Assembly (NCBI RefSeq): GCF_036227265.1
Contig: NZ_CP109446.1
Coordinates: forward strand, 8,139,001 to 8,203,000
Source of the DNA: Streptomyces sp. NBC_01476
Lineage (GTDB): Bacteria; Actinomycetota; Actinomycetes; Streptomycetales; Streptomycetaceae
Length of the DNA: 64,000 nt
Reading direction: 5' to 3'
In this document: piece by piece, positions 34,315 through 43,333 of the stretch
How positions within the stretch are numbered: position 1 is the first letter of the stretch
How the letters are laid out: every line of letters begins with the position of its first letter
Position numbers and translations under genes: made by a program
Notes under the pieces: generated by a model
What the model was told of the DNA's origin: nothing
Database searches by the model: none
The model's input: only the letters and a program-made list of their open reading frames with translations

Positions 34315-35184
34315 ATGTCAGTCGTCGTCACCGGAGCCTCCGGCCAACTGGGCAGGCTCACCGTCGAAGCACTGCTGGCGCGCGGAGTGCCGGCCTCGGA
34401 CGTCGTCGCGACCAGCAGGGACATCACCAGGACCAAGGATCTCGCCGACCGCGGCGTCGTGGTACGCCGGGCCGACTTCGCGGACCCGGACAGTCTCGCG
34501 GCGGCCTTCGAGGGCGCGGACAAGCTGCTGCTGATCTCGACCACGACCGTGGACGAGCGGGTCGCCAACCACCGCCGCGCCATCGACGCCGCGGTGGCGG
34601 CAGGCGTGTCACTGGTGGTGTACACGAGCATGTCGCACGCGGACACGGCCACCACGGTCCTCGCCGCCACCCACCGCGCCACGGAGGAGTACCTGCGGCA
34701 GCGCACGGTCCCCAGCGTGATGCTGCGCAACAGCTGGTACCTGGAGAACTACACCGCCCAGCTGCCCCTGTTCCTCCAGCACGGCGCTGTCGTCGGGGCC
34801 GCGGGCGAGGGAAGGGTCAGCGCCGCGACCCGCGCCGACTACGCCGACGCCGCCGCGGTCGTGCTGACCACCGAGGGCCATGCCGGCGCGGTGTACGAGC
34901 TGGGCGGCGACCAGGCGTTCACCCTGGCCGAGCTCGCCGCGACGGTCTCCGCCGCCACCGGGAAGCAGATCACCTACACCGATCTGCCGGCGGAGAAGCT
35001 CGCCGAGGCGCTGACCGGCGCGGGCCTGCCCGCCGAGCTGGCGCATGTCCTCGCCGACGCCGACCTCGGCCTGGGCCGCGGCGAGCTGTTCACCGGCTCC
35101 GGCGACCTGCGGCGCCTGATCGGACGGCCGACCACGTCCCTGGCCGACGCGATCGCCGACGCGCTCGCCGACGCGCTGCGCTGA
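34315..35184 (+). CDS. NmrA-like SDR, NAD(P)H:quinone oxidoreductase QorB type
   Basis: A 289-residue extended SDR. The nucleotide motif VVVTGASGQLGRLT is at residue 2, followed by YTSMSHAD and RNSWYLENYTAQLP, both typical of the QOR2/QorB group that reduces quinones with NADPH. ATG 34315 is preceded by GAAGGGG. The divergent HxlR regulator supports a role in electrophile or quinone stress. Confidence 0.85.
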   Translation: MSVVVTGASGQLGRLTVEALLARGVPASDVVATSRDITRTKDLADRGVVVRRADFADPDSLAAAFEGADKLLLISTTTVDERVANHRRAIDAAVAAGVSLVVYTSMSHADTATTVLAATHRATEEYLRQRTVPSVMLRNSWYLENYTAQLPLFLQHGAVVGAAGEGRVSAATRADYADAAAVVLTTEGHAGAVYELGGDQAFTLAELAATVSAATGKQITYTDLPAEKLAEALTGAGLPAELAHVLADADLGLGRGELFTGSGDLRRLIGRPTTSLADAIADALADALR

Positions 35185-35259
35185 CAGGCCGCCGCCCACC
35201 GACCCGCTCTTCCCACCTGCCCACGTCCCTCCCGGTCACCCGGGGAAAGGTCCTTCACG

Positions 35260-36246
35260 ATGTCCACCCGCACCACCGCGCACGCCCCTTGGCGGCGCAC
35301 GCTCCTCACCCTCACCGCGACCTCCGCCGCCCTGGCGGCTTCCGCGCTTCCCGCCGCCGCCGCGCCCGCCCAGGACCACGGGGGCAACAGCCACACGATC
35401 ACGGTCAACGGCAGCCGGGCCTTCCCCGAGAGCGTCGCGGCCGACCGCCACTACGTCTACACCGCCAGCATCGCCGACGGCACCGTCTACCGCGGGCGCC
35501 CCGGGGCGACGACACTCGACCCCTTCCTGCCGGGCGGCCAGGACGGCCGTACCCAGGCCACCGGGATCAAGACCACCGGCAACCGCCTGCTGGTCGCCGG
35601 CGCCTTCACCGGGCGCTTCTTCGTCTACACGAACACCGGGAAGCTCGTTTCCTCCTACACCGTCCCTGACACGGGCGAGTCGACCCTCGTCAACGACGAG
35701 ACCGTCACCCCCGACGGGGACGTCTACATCACCGACTCCTTCCGCGCCGTCGTCTACCGGATCCCGGCCGCCGAGGTGAACGCCCCCGCCACCGGCGCCC
35801 ACCGGACCCTGCAGGTGGCCTACCGCCTGCCGGACTACGTGGCCGGCCAGTCCAACGGCAACGGCATCGTCACCACCCCCGACGGCAGGTCGCTGATCAT
35901 CGGCTACTGGTACAGCGGCGCGCTCTACCGGCTCACCCTCGCCACCGGCGAGATCCGCAAGATCGCCGCACCGGCCCTGGCCAGCGCCGACGGGATAGCA
36001 CGGCGAGGGAACACCCTGTACGTCGCCCGGTCCGTGAACAACGAGGTCGACGCCGTACGGCTGTCCGGCGACGCCACCCGGGCCGCCGTCGTCTCCACCC
36101 GCACCTACCCCGGGGCCGACACGACCACCGGCGTCGCCGTCAGCGGACACCAGCTGCTGGTGACCAACTCCCAGATGGACACCTTCCTTTACGGCGATCC
36201 GCAGACCAGCCCGGTCTTCACCCTCGAAAGCCTGCCGCTGCGCTGA
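35260..36246 (+). CDS. Secreted SMP-30/gluconolactonase-like beta-propeller protein
   Basis: A 328-residue exported protein. The N-terminus has a basic stretch (PWRRTLL), a hydrophobic core and an AAAAPA cleavage region near residue 36. The mature part is built of propeller-type strands: FPESVAADRHYVYTASIADGTVY, NDETVTPDGDVYITDSFRAVVY and SADGIARRGNTLYVARS mark successive blades and the metal-site acidic residues of the SMP-30/NHL superfamily. ATG 35260 is preceded by GGGAAAGG. It lies 75 bp after the SDR gene; a functional link is not evident. Substrate unknown. Confidence 0.82.
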   Translation: MSTRTTAHAPWRRTLLTLTATSAALAASALPAAAAPAQDHGGNSHTITVNGSRAFPESVAADRHYVYTASIADGTVYRGRPGATTLDPFLPGGQDGRTQATGIKTTGNRLLVAGAFTGRFFVYTNTGKLVSSYTVPDTGESTLVNDETVTPDGDVYITDSFRAVVYRIPAAEVNAPATGAHRTLQVAYRLPDYVAGQSNGNGIVTTPDGRSLIIGYWYSGALYRLTLATGEIRKIAAPALASADGIARRGNTLYVARSVNNEVDAVRLSGDATRAAVVSTRTYPGADTTTGVAVSGHQLLVTNSQMDTFLYGDPQTSPVFTLESLPLR

Positions 36247-36258
36247 CCTCGCACCATC

Positions 36259-36286
36259 GGTTCGGTTCGGTTCGGTTCGGTTCGGT
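36259..36286. repeat. GGTTC pentanucleotide tandem repeat, 5.6 copies
   Basis: Five perfect GGTTC units plus GGT directly after the propeller gene. A simple-sequence tract that could vary in copy number; no regulatory role is visible because both flanking genes end or lie far away. Confidence 0.85.
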
Positions 36287-36578
36287 GCTCTGCTCGCGGC
36301 CCGGTCGGAGATCAGTCCGCTGATCGCCCGCCGGGCCTGGGCGAAGGCGTCGGCGCATCCGGGCCCACTGCTCGGGTGAGACGCCGGCAAGCCCGGCGGA
36401 GGGGCCCCGCGCAACACCGTAAGCAGCCCGGCGCGCGGTTCCCGGCCTGCGGGGGCGTACCGTCTGGTGCAGGATGTCGCAGACGGCAGCCCGGAAATCG
36501 CCGGGCCCGCTCGCGCATGCCGGCCGGCTCACCGGGGCATCCGACAGATCGCCACTCACCGCACCCTGGGGGAAATCC

Positions 36579-36725
36579 TTGGATACTTCGCTCTTCTCCG
36601 ATCCGGAACAGGCCGCACCCACGTCGGGATCGGGAGCGCCGGTGCCGGCCAACGACCCCTTCAGCGCCCCGGCTGTCGACCCGGGGCCGGCGGCCGATTC
36701 CGTGGACTGCCAGTCGGACGAGTGA
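36579..36725 (+). CDS. Candidate small acidic peptide (48 aa)
   Basis: TTG 36579 preceded by GGGGGA opens a 48-codon frame ending DSVDCQSDE. The peptide starts DTSLFSDPEQ, is acidic and Pro/Ala/Ser-rich, and has one cysteine close to the C-terminus. GC at third positions is about 80 percent, compatible with coding but lower than neighbours. It can be extended upstream to ATG 36474 (83 residues), with poorer start context. I recognise no family and no modification enzymes lie nearby. Confidence 0.35.
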   Translation: MDTSLFSDPEQAAPTSGSGAPVPANDPFSAPAVDPGPAADSVDCQSDE

Positions 36726-36783
36726 CAAGAACCGGTCCCGCCCGCCGCCCCCCGTGTGAGCGGCGGCCGGGACCGGAGCGCGG

Positions 36784-38673
36784 TCAGCTCTTGATGCTGT
36801 AGCTGTCGCCGTACGTCTTCCAGCTCAGCGGCGGGTCGAGGTCCAGATTGCCGGCCTGCAGGAAGACCCGCTGTTCGGTGTCCACCCTGCTGGTGTCGTC
36901 GTGGGCCGCCTCCGTGCGCATCGCGGCCTTGCGGGCGTCGAGGAAGGCGTTGAGGTAGGTGGTCTCGTTGCCGCCCTGGGCCGGGGTCCTGGCCTTCTTC
37001 ATGGCGGTCTTGCGGATGCCGCCGAAGCTCACCGGGTCGTCGCCGGGGCCGTGCATCACGATGGCGTCGTAGTAGATGAACTGGCCCAGCGCCCGCAGAC
37101 CGTCCGCCTTCGCCTGCTGGACGGCCGGATTGAAGTAGACCCGGTCCCGTTCGCTGTTCTGCGCGGCCTGGAAGACGGTGTCCTTGGCGGCGGTCTTCCA
37201 GTCGTTGACGAAGGCGGTGCCGAGGCCCGCGTGGGAGTCCGTGCCATTGACCTTCTTCAGTGCCGGCAGGTACTTCGCCAGGACGTTGCCGGGTTCGGTG
37301 GCGGTGTACGCCTGGACGAGTTCGAGCATGTCACCGGTGCCGGAGCAGAAGCCGATGATGCCGGCGGTGTAGCCGCGGCCGTCGCCGATGTCCTCGATGT
37401 ACCGGTACTGGGCCTTCCAGTCGAGCGAGGAGTTCTCGGCGGAGCTGACCAGCTCCATCGCGATCTCCTTCTTGCGGGGGTCGGTGAGGCCGGCCGCGGC
37501 GCCGGCCGAGGCCGTGGGCCCGGGCCGCGTCGCGGTCGCGGTCGCCGTCGGGCTCGGCGGGGCGGAGGTGGCCGGCCTGGTCGGCTTGGGGGTCGGCTTG
37601 GGGGTCGCCGTGGTGGCGGTCGGCGCCGGAGTGGCCGGGGCCCTGGTGGTGCCGACGTTGGTCAGGCCCTTGCCGCCGGTGGAGGTGTTGGACGCGGCCA
37701 CGGTGTTCTTCGCGGCGCAGTGGCTGTTGTCGGTGACACTGATGCCGTAGCCGGGGGCGCCGCCGAGGGTGAAGGCGTTGCCGGTGAAACTGTTGCCGCA
37801 GCCGTACGAGGCGTAGGCATTGTGGACCTGGAAGCCGTCGGTGTGCGGGTGGCTGACGGTGTTGCCGGCGATGCGGTAGCCGTCCCCCTTGACGTCGATG
37901 GTCGAGTCGCCGGAGTTCTTGTTCTGCTCACCGGTGCCGTCGAGGGTGTTGCCGCTGACCGTGCCGCCCTTGGTGCCTTCCTTGATGTCGATGCCCTCGG
38001 CGGCGACGTGCGGGCCGATCCGGTTGTCGATCACCTGGACATGGTCGGAGGCGTCGACACCGGTCGGCCCGGCGAACTGGCCCCAGTTGCTGTTGGCCGA
38101 GCCGATGTAGACACCCTCCCCGTAGGAGGGCTGGGTGGTGCCGGTGTCATGGATGGTGGAGTTCCGGATCACCCCGTAGGAACTGCCGGAGCGGAAATGC
38201 ACGCCCTCGTCATTGATGTGGTGCACCGTCACCGTGTCGATGGTCGTGTGCGGCGAGGCATCCATGACGATGCCCTTCTTCGCGTTGTCCACGGTGAAGC
38301 CGGTGAGATTCCAGTACGGAGCGCCGTTCAGCCACAGGCCGTAGCCGTTGCCCCCGGAGGAGGTCAGTACCGCGCCGGCGCCGCCGGACAGGGTGATCGG
38401 GGCCGCGGCGGTGCCGTCGGCGGTGATCTTGAACTGCCCTGCGTAGGTGCCGTTGGCCAGCTTGATGGTGCTGCCGGGCTTCGCCGCGGCCAGCGCGGCC
38501 TTGAGCTGGGAGGCGGTGGAGACACTGGTCGTCGCGGAGCGCGGTGCCGACGTCGAGGCCATCGCCTGGATCCCGGTGAGGGTGAGCGCCGCGATACCGA
38601 GGATCGAGGCTCCGGTGACCACCGCGGGGTGCCGGGGTTTACGACGCCGGTGGCCAGGTGCACGAGAGGCCAT
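36784..38673 (-). CDS. Secreted chitosanase (GH46) with N-terminal parallel beta-helix domain
   Basis: A 629-residue secreted enzyme. Residues 1-45 are a signal peptide (basic HRRRKPRH, then a hydrophobic stretch). Residues about 50-340 form a right-handed beta-helix of the pectate-lyase type (STIKLANGTYAGQF, VTVHHINDEGVHFRSGSS, VHNAYASYGCGNSF). A Pro/Thr linker (345-395) leads to a complete GH46 domain with the general acid Glu413 in SAENSS and the base Asp431 in IGDGRGYTAG, at the 18-residue spacing of Streptomyces N174 chitosanase. ATG 38673 is preceded by AGGAGA. It hydrolyses chitosan outside the cell; the beta-helix may bind a polymer. Confidence 0.92.
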   Translation of the reverse strand: MASRAPGHRRRKPRHPAVVTGASILGIAALTLTGIQAMASTSAPRSATTSVSTASQLKAALAAAKPGSTIKLANGTYAGQFKITADGTAAAPITLSGGAGAVLTSSGGNGYGLWLNGAPYWNLTGFTVDNAKKGIVMDASPHTTIDTVTVHHINDEGVHFRSGSSYGVIRNSTIHDTGTTQPSYGEGVYIGSANSNWGQFAGPTGVDASDHVQVIDNRIGPHVAAEGIDIKEGTKGGTVSGNTLDGTGEQNKNSGDSTIDVKGDGYRIAGNTVSHPHTDGFQVHNAYASYGCGNSFTGNAFTLGGAPGYGISVTDNSHCAAKNTVAASNTSTGGKGLTNVGTTRAPATPAPTATTATPKPTPKPTRPATSAPPSPTATATATRPGPTASAGAAAGLTDPRKKEIAMELVSSAENSSLDWKAQYRYIEDIGDGRGYTAGIIGFCSGTGDMLELVQAYTATEPGNVLAKYLPALKKVNGTDSHAGLGTAFVNDWKTAAKDTVFQAAQNSERDRVYFNPAVQQAKADGLRALGQFIYYDAIVMHGPGDDPVSFGGIRKTAMKKARTPAQGGNETTYLNAFLDARKAAMRTEAAHDDTSRVDTEQRVFLQAGNLDLDPPLSWKTYGDSYSIKS

Positions 38674-38882
38674 GAGGGGTGTCTCCTGGGGGGATGGGTA
38701 CGGGCAGCGGCGAACCGGACGGCGGCGCCCAACCGATGACGTGCGGGGAAGGGGAATTCCCGCGGCCGGGAAAACCGGTGAACCCGGCCCGCGGTGTCTG
38801 CCGAGATCCTGGCGTCGCGCTCGGAAACCCGTCAAGCCGGGGAGAACGCCCACCGGAGTTCATAATCCGGCTTACGGCGCTC

Positions 38883-38897
38883 TTAAGGCTGCCTTAA
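38883..38897. promoter_or_regulatory. 15-bp perfect palindrome upstream of the chitosanase gene
   Basis: TTAAGGC-T-GCCTTAA lies 210 bp before the chitosanase start in a 348-bp gap that otherwise holds only the upstream gene's terminator and AT-richer promoter-like DNA (GGATTATGAA on the minus strand near 38865). Its AT content stands out in this genome. Candidate operator for a chitosan-responsive regulator. Confidence 0.5.
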
Positions 38898-38965
38898 TCG
38901 AGGTTGCGCCGGCATTTCCCGATCGGGAGAGAATTTCCCTTTCCTGCCCGCGCCGTGGAGCGGAC

Positions 38966-39005
38966 GCGGGTGTCCCCGGCCACCGAAGCGGCCGGGGACA
39001 CCCGC
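38966..39005 (-). terminator. Hairpin terminator of the 1376-residue protease gene
   Basis: Perfect 16-bp stem, left arm 38966-38981 (GCGGGTGTCCCCGGCC) and right arm 38990-39005, with an 8-base loop, 16 bases beyond the protease stop on the minus strand. Confidence 0.85.
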
Positions 39006-39021
39006 TCTGCGCAGTGCTCGG

Positions 39022-42000
39022 TCAGTAGGAGAACTGCTGGATCTGGCTGTCGTACGCGGCGTACGTCCAGCCGGTCCGGGTCGCCGGGTCGAGCTGGAGG
39101 GAACTCATCTCCCCTCCGTGGACGAGCGGGCCGCCGTGCGCGTCCACGGCGAAGCCGGGCAGGGTGCGCAGCACGGTGCCGGTGGTGAGATCGACCAGCA
39201 GCAGCTGACCGGTCGCGTTGTTGTCGACGACCAGGCCCTGCTGTGACCCGAAGTACGCGGTGCCGGCCGGGGACGGGTACGAGACGACGGCCAGTTGGTG
39301 GACGCCGTCGACGGCGAGCGCGACCGGGAGGCCCTGACGGACCGGGATCGCGTCGCCCTGGGTGCCGGCGGGCTCGGCGAGAGCGGTCAGCACGCTGCTG
39401 GGCACGATCTTGGTGCTGATCGCGGTGGCCGAGAGGTTGTACAGGGTGCCCGCGCCGTCCGAGGCGAAGCCGTGACTGCAGCCGGAGGCCGAACCGGCAC
39501 CCGTGACCGTACGGGCCACCAGGTCCACCTTCGCCACGGTGACCCCGCCGAGGCAGATGAACGCGGGCGCGCCCTTGGCCAGGTAGACGGCGCCGGTGGA
39601 GGCGTCGACGGTCATCAGGCTGTACGTGCCGGCCGGCACCCCGTCGGGGTCGGCGGGTATCGGCGCGCCGGTGGCTCCGGAGGCGAGGTCGACCGGCAGC
39701 ACCAGGTCGCTGTTGCCGGCCACCGAGCGCAGCAGGACGGCGCCGCGTCCGTGTGCCGCGTCCACCTGGCCGACGACGAACGTGTACGTGGCGGCGGGGA
39801 GCTCTGTGGCGCCGACGAGCGTGTCCTTGACGGTGTTCCAGGTCTCGACGCGGACATCACCGCCGGCCGCCGCCTGGTGGACGAGGAGCGTACGGTCGCT
39901 GCTCGCGCCGAGCACCTCGTAGTCGGAGGAGGTCCCGTCGTCCGAGGTGATGACGGCGCCGTACTTCCCGGTCGCCGGGTCGTAGTGCCGCACCTCCGTG
40001 CCGCCCGCCGTGGTGCGCAGGGCGGCGATCGAGTGGTGGCCGGCCGCGGTGAAGGTGAGCACCGTGCTGCCGTCGGGCGCGGGTCCGTCGTCCACCGAGA
40101 GACTGGACAGCGGTGACGCCTGGCCGATCACCCGGTGGTCGCGGTCGAGCGCCAGCACCCGCACGCCGTACACCTCGGAGGTGGACAGCCCCAGCGCGAG
40201 CGCGTCGAGCCGCGCCGAGCCGGCGGCGGCCGGCAGGGCGCGGTGGGTGGTGGAGGGGGTGTTCACCCCGTCGTCGTCGAGCCCGGTGCCGTTGGTGTTG
40301 GTGAAGGTGTTGAGGGAGCCGTTGACCGTCGGGCCGGGGGCGGAGAACTCCACCTCGGCGTACCGCGCGCCCTTGACGTCCCGCACGTCGTACCGCAGCC
40401 AGAACTCCGGTGCGCTGCGGGTCACTTCGGCGGTGTAGCCGGTGGCGCCGCCGGCGCCGGTGAGCAGCGGCGCGCCTGCCCGGTCCGCGGCTGTGCCGCC
40501 GCTGACCCGGATCGGGGCGAACTCGCCGTAGGAGACGAACTGCGGGGCGCCGCCGAAGCCCGCCTCGGCTATGCCGATGCCGTAGATCCCGCCGCCGCCG
40601 TCGAAGGCCGCCGCCGGGATGGTGACGGTGCCGGTGGTGGCGGTGAGTTCCTGGTGCCAGGCGGCGCTGAAGATCGGGCCGAGCGACGGGTTCCAGTGCC
40701 CGACGCCGGAGACCACCAGATGCGGGGCGTCGGTGCCCACGACGCCCGCCAGGTCGTACGACACGGTGACCGCGTGCCCGGCCGCCACGACGGCGGGTGC
40801 GTGCGGTGCGGTGGCCTCCGCGTAGGTGCCGTCGCTGGGGCCGACGGTGAGCGTACGGTGGACGCTCGCCACGGTCCGGCCGCCGCGGACGACGGCGTAG
40901 GTCACGGTCACCGAGCGGTCCTCTGCGGACACCACCGGCAGGTGGGCGGCGGCCAGCAGCTGACGCGGCGTCACCCGAATCGCCGCAGAGGCGGACCGGA
41001 AGACCTGGCGGCCCACGGTCAGGGTGTACGACGCTCCGGCGCCGTCCAGGCCGGTGACGTCGCCGGCGAAGGTGACAGGACCGACCAGGCCCTCACCGTT
41101 TCCGCCCGACGAGACATCACCGAGGTCGATCCGGTCCGGGTCGGTGGTCTCCGTGAACGAGCCGCCGAGGCCGCCGCCGGTCACCCGGTGGGCGACCGAC
41201 AGCCGTACGATCGCCGGTCCGCCCGCGGCAGGACGGCCCAGCGCCTTCTCGGCCGCCGCGGTCACGTCGATCTGCGGCCCGACCCGCAGGGTGCGGTCGA
41301 TCTGCGGCGGGGTCGGCACCGCCCGGCCGGTCTGCTCCAGCACGGTACGGACCTGGGTGGGGGACAGGTGGTGCCCGCCGAGGCGGCTCGCCTGGAGGAC
41401 CACCGCGGCGGCCGCGGCGATCTCCGGTGCGGACGCCGACGTGCCGCCGTTCAGCGAGGCGATGACGTCCTGGGCGGAGCCGCCGGCGGCGTGCGAGAGG
41501 GCGATGATGTTGTCGCTCGGCGCCGACAGGTCCACCCGGCTGCCGAAGCCGGAGGAGAAGGTGCCGAAGCCGCTGATCCGGGTCTCGGCCGTGGTGGCCG
41601 GGCCGTCGGTGCCCTGGGCGAGGGTGTCGTCGAGTGTGGTGCCGCCGGCCGCGATCGCTCCGCTGTCCGGCACCCGGGAAGGAGCGGTGGAGCCGGCGTC
41701 GTCGTCGATCGTGGTGGCGGTGGCGCCGCTGGGGGCGGTGTCGGTGGCGGTGCTGCCGCCGTCGGGGCCGACCGGCGCCGGAGTGTAGAGGCGGGTTCCG
41801 TCGTTGGAGGAGATCGACACCACGATGCCGTCGTGCCGCACGATCGAGGCGACCACGGAGCGCACGACCGGGTCGTCCTCCAGGTACCGTCCCGGCAGGC
41901 CCTGGGCGTCGGTGCCGAAGCCGAGACTCGCGGTGATCACCTGCGGCTTGGGCGACTGGTGGGCCGCGGCCAGCAGGGCGCCCGCGATCCGGTCGGTGGT

Positions 42001-43152
42001 CGGCTGCTCGGGGACCACCAGCCGGTAGTGCGCCCCCGGCGCGATGCCGAGCAGGTCGGTGTACCCGCTGCCGACGGCCGCCGGGCGCTGCTTGTCGTGG
42101 GGGAGCGGAGCCATCACGCCGAAGTCCAGCATGACCTCGTCCAGCGACGGGTCCTGGTTCTCGGTGGCGGCGGCGCCGTCCAGCCCGCCGGCGTCCTTGG
42201 CGACGTAGGCGGGGATCAGCGGCATCGAGGGCAGGTCGAGGTAGCGCTGCCCGCCGCTGAGCACCGTGGTGGGGCCGTTGGACTGGACGTAGGAGTCGCC
42301 GTTGTCGGCCATCGACTGGTCGGTGAGGTCGCCGATTGACACATTGGTGATGGTCTCGCCGGCGCCGGGCTGCTGGCCGTAGCGGCCCTGGAGGAGTGAG
42401 AAGGCGCCCACCGCGTCCACTCCGCCGGCGTTGAGGAACGCCTGGGCGGAGGTGGACAGGGCGTAGTTGTCCGGCACGGCCGCGGGTTTTCCGGTGGCGG
42501 GCGGGCCCGCGGGGGCCTTCCCGCCGGCCGCCTTTCCCGTGTCGCCCTTCCCGGTGGCGCTCTTCGCCGTGGCACCCGAAGGCAGCGGCTGGGCACCGCT
42601 GTTCATGGTGTTCACGTAGCGGTCGGGCTCGGCGTCCGCCACCCCGGGGGCGCCCTGGAGGGCTTTGGCGACAGCCGCCGAATCCTTGTTGCCGGTGTGC
42701 ACGACGTAGGTGCGGGCGAGATCGGAGGCGTCGGCGCCGAGCTGCGAACGCGCCGCACCGGTGGTCGCGGCCACGGTCGCCGGAGCGACGCCCGGCAGCA
42801 GCGGCTGGAGCGAGGTGACACCCGCCGCCCGCAGCCGCGCGTCGAGGCCGGCGTTGCTGGTCCTGGGGGTGCGGGCGGCCAGCCGGGTGCCGGGCAGCGG
42901 CGAACCGGTCACCGAGGTGCCGGCGTCGAGGGTGACCAGCACGCTGCCGGGGACGGCGCCCTGCCGCTGCTTGGGTGGCGGCTGCGGCGAGGCGGCCTTC
43001 GCCAGGCCGGACAGGGCGGGCGCGGGCTTCGCCGCGGGCGCCGCCGACGCGGACACCGGTACGGCGACGGAGGCGGACACAGCCGCGGCGACCGCGGCCA
43101 CGGCGACGGTCGCGCGGCCGAGGCGGCCGGCTGGCAGATGGGACCGGTGCAT
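39022..43152 (-). CDS. Large secreted serine protease with sedolisin-like active site and C-terminal propeller-like region
   Basis: A 1376-residue secreted protein. Residues 1-40 are a signal peptide; 65-190 resemble a propeptide; 235-660 form a subtilase-superfamily domain; the remainder has beta-sandwich and then propeller-like repeats. The nucleophile is Ser572 in GGTSASAP. The subtilisin Asp and GTHV motifs are absent; instead Glu339 and Asp343 occur as DEVMLD, the E-x3-D pair of S53 sedolisins, and Asp451 in SSNDG fits the sedolisin oxyanion Asp. I read it as sedolisin-type, though the propeptide looks subtilisin-like. It is divergent from a TrmB/LuxR-type regulator gene 180 bp away. Confidence 0.8.
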   Translation of the reverse strand: MHRSHLPAGRLGRATVAVAAVAAAVSASVAVPVSASAAPAAKPAPALSGLAKAASPQPPPKQRQGAVPGSVLVTLDAGTSVTGSPLPGTRLAARTPRTSNAGLDARLRAAGVTSLQPLLPGVAPATVAATTGAARSQLGADASDLARTYVVHTGNKDSAAVAKALQGAPGVADAEPDRYVNTMNSGAQPLPSGATAKSATGKGDTGKAAGGKAPAGPPATGKPAAVPDNYALSTSAQAFLNAGGVDAVGAFSLLQGRYGQQPGAGETITNVSIGDLTDQSMADNGDSYVQSNGPTTVLSGGQRYLDLPSMPLIPAYVAKDAGGLDGAAATENQDPSLDEVMLDFGVMAPLPHDKQRPAAVGSGYTDLLGIAPGAHYRLVVPEQPTTDRIAGALLAAAHQSPKPQVITASLGFGTDAQGLPGRYLEDDPVVRSVVASIVRHDGIVVSISSNDGTRLYTPAPVGPDGGSTATDTAPSGATATTIDDDAGSTAPSRVPDSGAIAAGGTTLDDTLAQGTDGPATTAETRISGFGTFSSGFGSRVDLSAPSDNIIALSHAAGGSAQDVIASLNGGTSASAPEIAAAAAVVLQASRLGGHHLSPTQVRTVLEQTGRAVPTPPQIDRTLRVGPQIDVTAAAEKALGRPAAGGPAIVRLSVAHRVTGGGLGGSFTETTDPDRIDLGDVSSGGNGEGLVGPVTFAGDVTGLDGAGASYTLTVGRQVFRSASAAIRVTPRQLLAAAHLPVVSAEDRSVTVTYAVVRGGRTVASVHRTLTVGPSDGTYAEATAPHAPAVVAAGHAVTVSYDLAGVVGTDAPHLVVSGVGHWNPSLGPIFSAAWHQELTATTGTVTIPAAAFDGGGGIYGIGIAEAGFGGAPQFVSYGEFAPIRVSGGTAADRAGAPLLTGAGGATGYTAEVTRSAPEFWLRYDVRDVKGARYAEVEFSAPGPTVNGSLNTFTNTNGTGLDDDGVNTPSTTHRALPAAAGSARLDALALGLSTSEVYGVRVLALDRDHRVIGQASPLSSLSVDDGPAPDGSTVLTFTAAGHHSIAALRTTAGGTEVRHYDPATGKYGAVITSDDGTSSDYEVLGASSDRTLLVHQAAAGGDVRVETWNTVKDTLVGATELPAATYTFVVGQVDAAHGRGAVLLRSVAGNSDLVLPVDLASGATGAPIPADPDGVPAGTYSLMTVDASTGAVYLAKGAPAFICLGGVTVAKVDLVARTVTGAGSASGCSHGFASDGAGTLYNLSATAISTKIVPSSVLTALAEPAGTQGDAIPVRQGLPVALAVDGVHQLAVVSYPSPAGTAYFGSQQGLVVDNNATGQLLLVDLTTGTVLRTLPGFAVDAHGGPLVHGGEMSSLQLDPATRTGWTYAAYDSQIQQFSY

Positions 43153-43333
43153 GGGACACCTTCCGGCGAGGGGAGTTCAGCGCACAGCTCTGGGCGCCGT
43201 CCGACGGCGATCACCGCTGAACAGCGCCCTGTGCGCTGGAAGATGCCAACCGGGGCGGATCATGTGCAAGATGTTCGCGGTGGCCGGGTTGTGCCAGGTG
43301 GCGGCCCGCCGCCAGGTGAGTGGGAGAGAGAGC

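Larger units (their letters stand above)
36247..36783. other. Intergenic stretch, 537 bp
   Basis: It begins with a GGTTC tandem repeat (36259-36286), then about 170 bp without clear features, a possible rightward -10 TACCGT at 36458-36463, and a candidate small ORF at 36579-36725. No RNA gene, transposase or recognisable pseudogene was seen. Confidence 0.6.

Noticed and set aside
36247..36290. GGTTC repeats as a CRISPR-like array
   Set aside because: Units are 5 bp with no spacers and no cas genes nearby; a simple microsatellite.
36474..36725. Small ORF as a lanthipeptide or other RiPP precursor
   Set aside because: No modification enzyme, protease or transporter gene is adjacent and only one cysteine is present; kept only as a low-confidence ORF.
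39022..43152. Classic subtilisin (S8) triad in the 1376-residue protease
   Set aside because: No DTG or GHGTHV motif is present in the catalytic region; the E-x3-D plus GTSASAP pattern fits S53 better.
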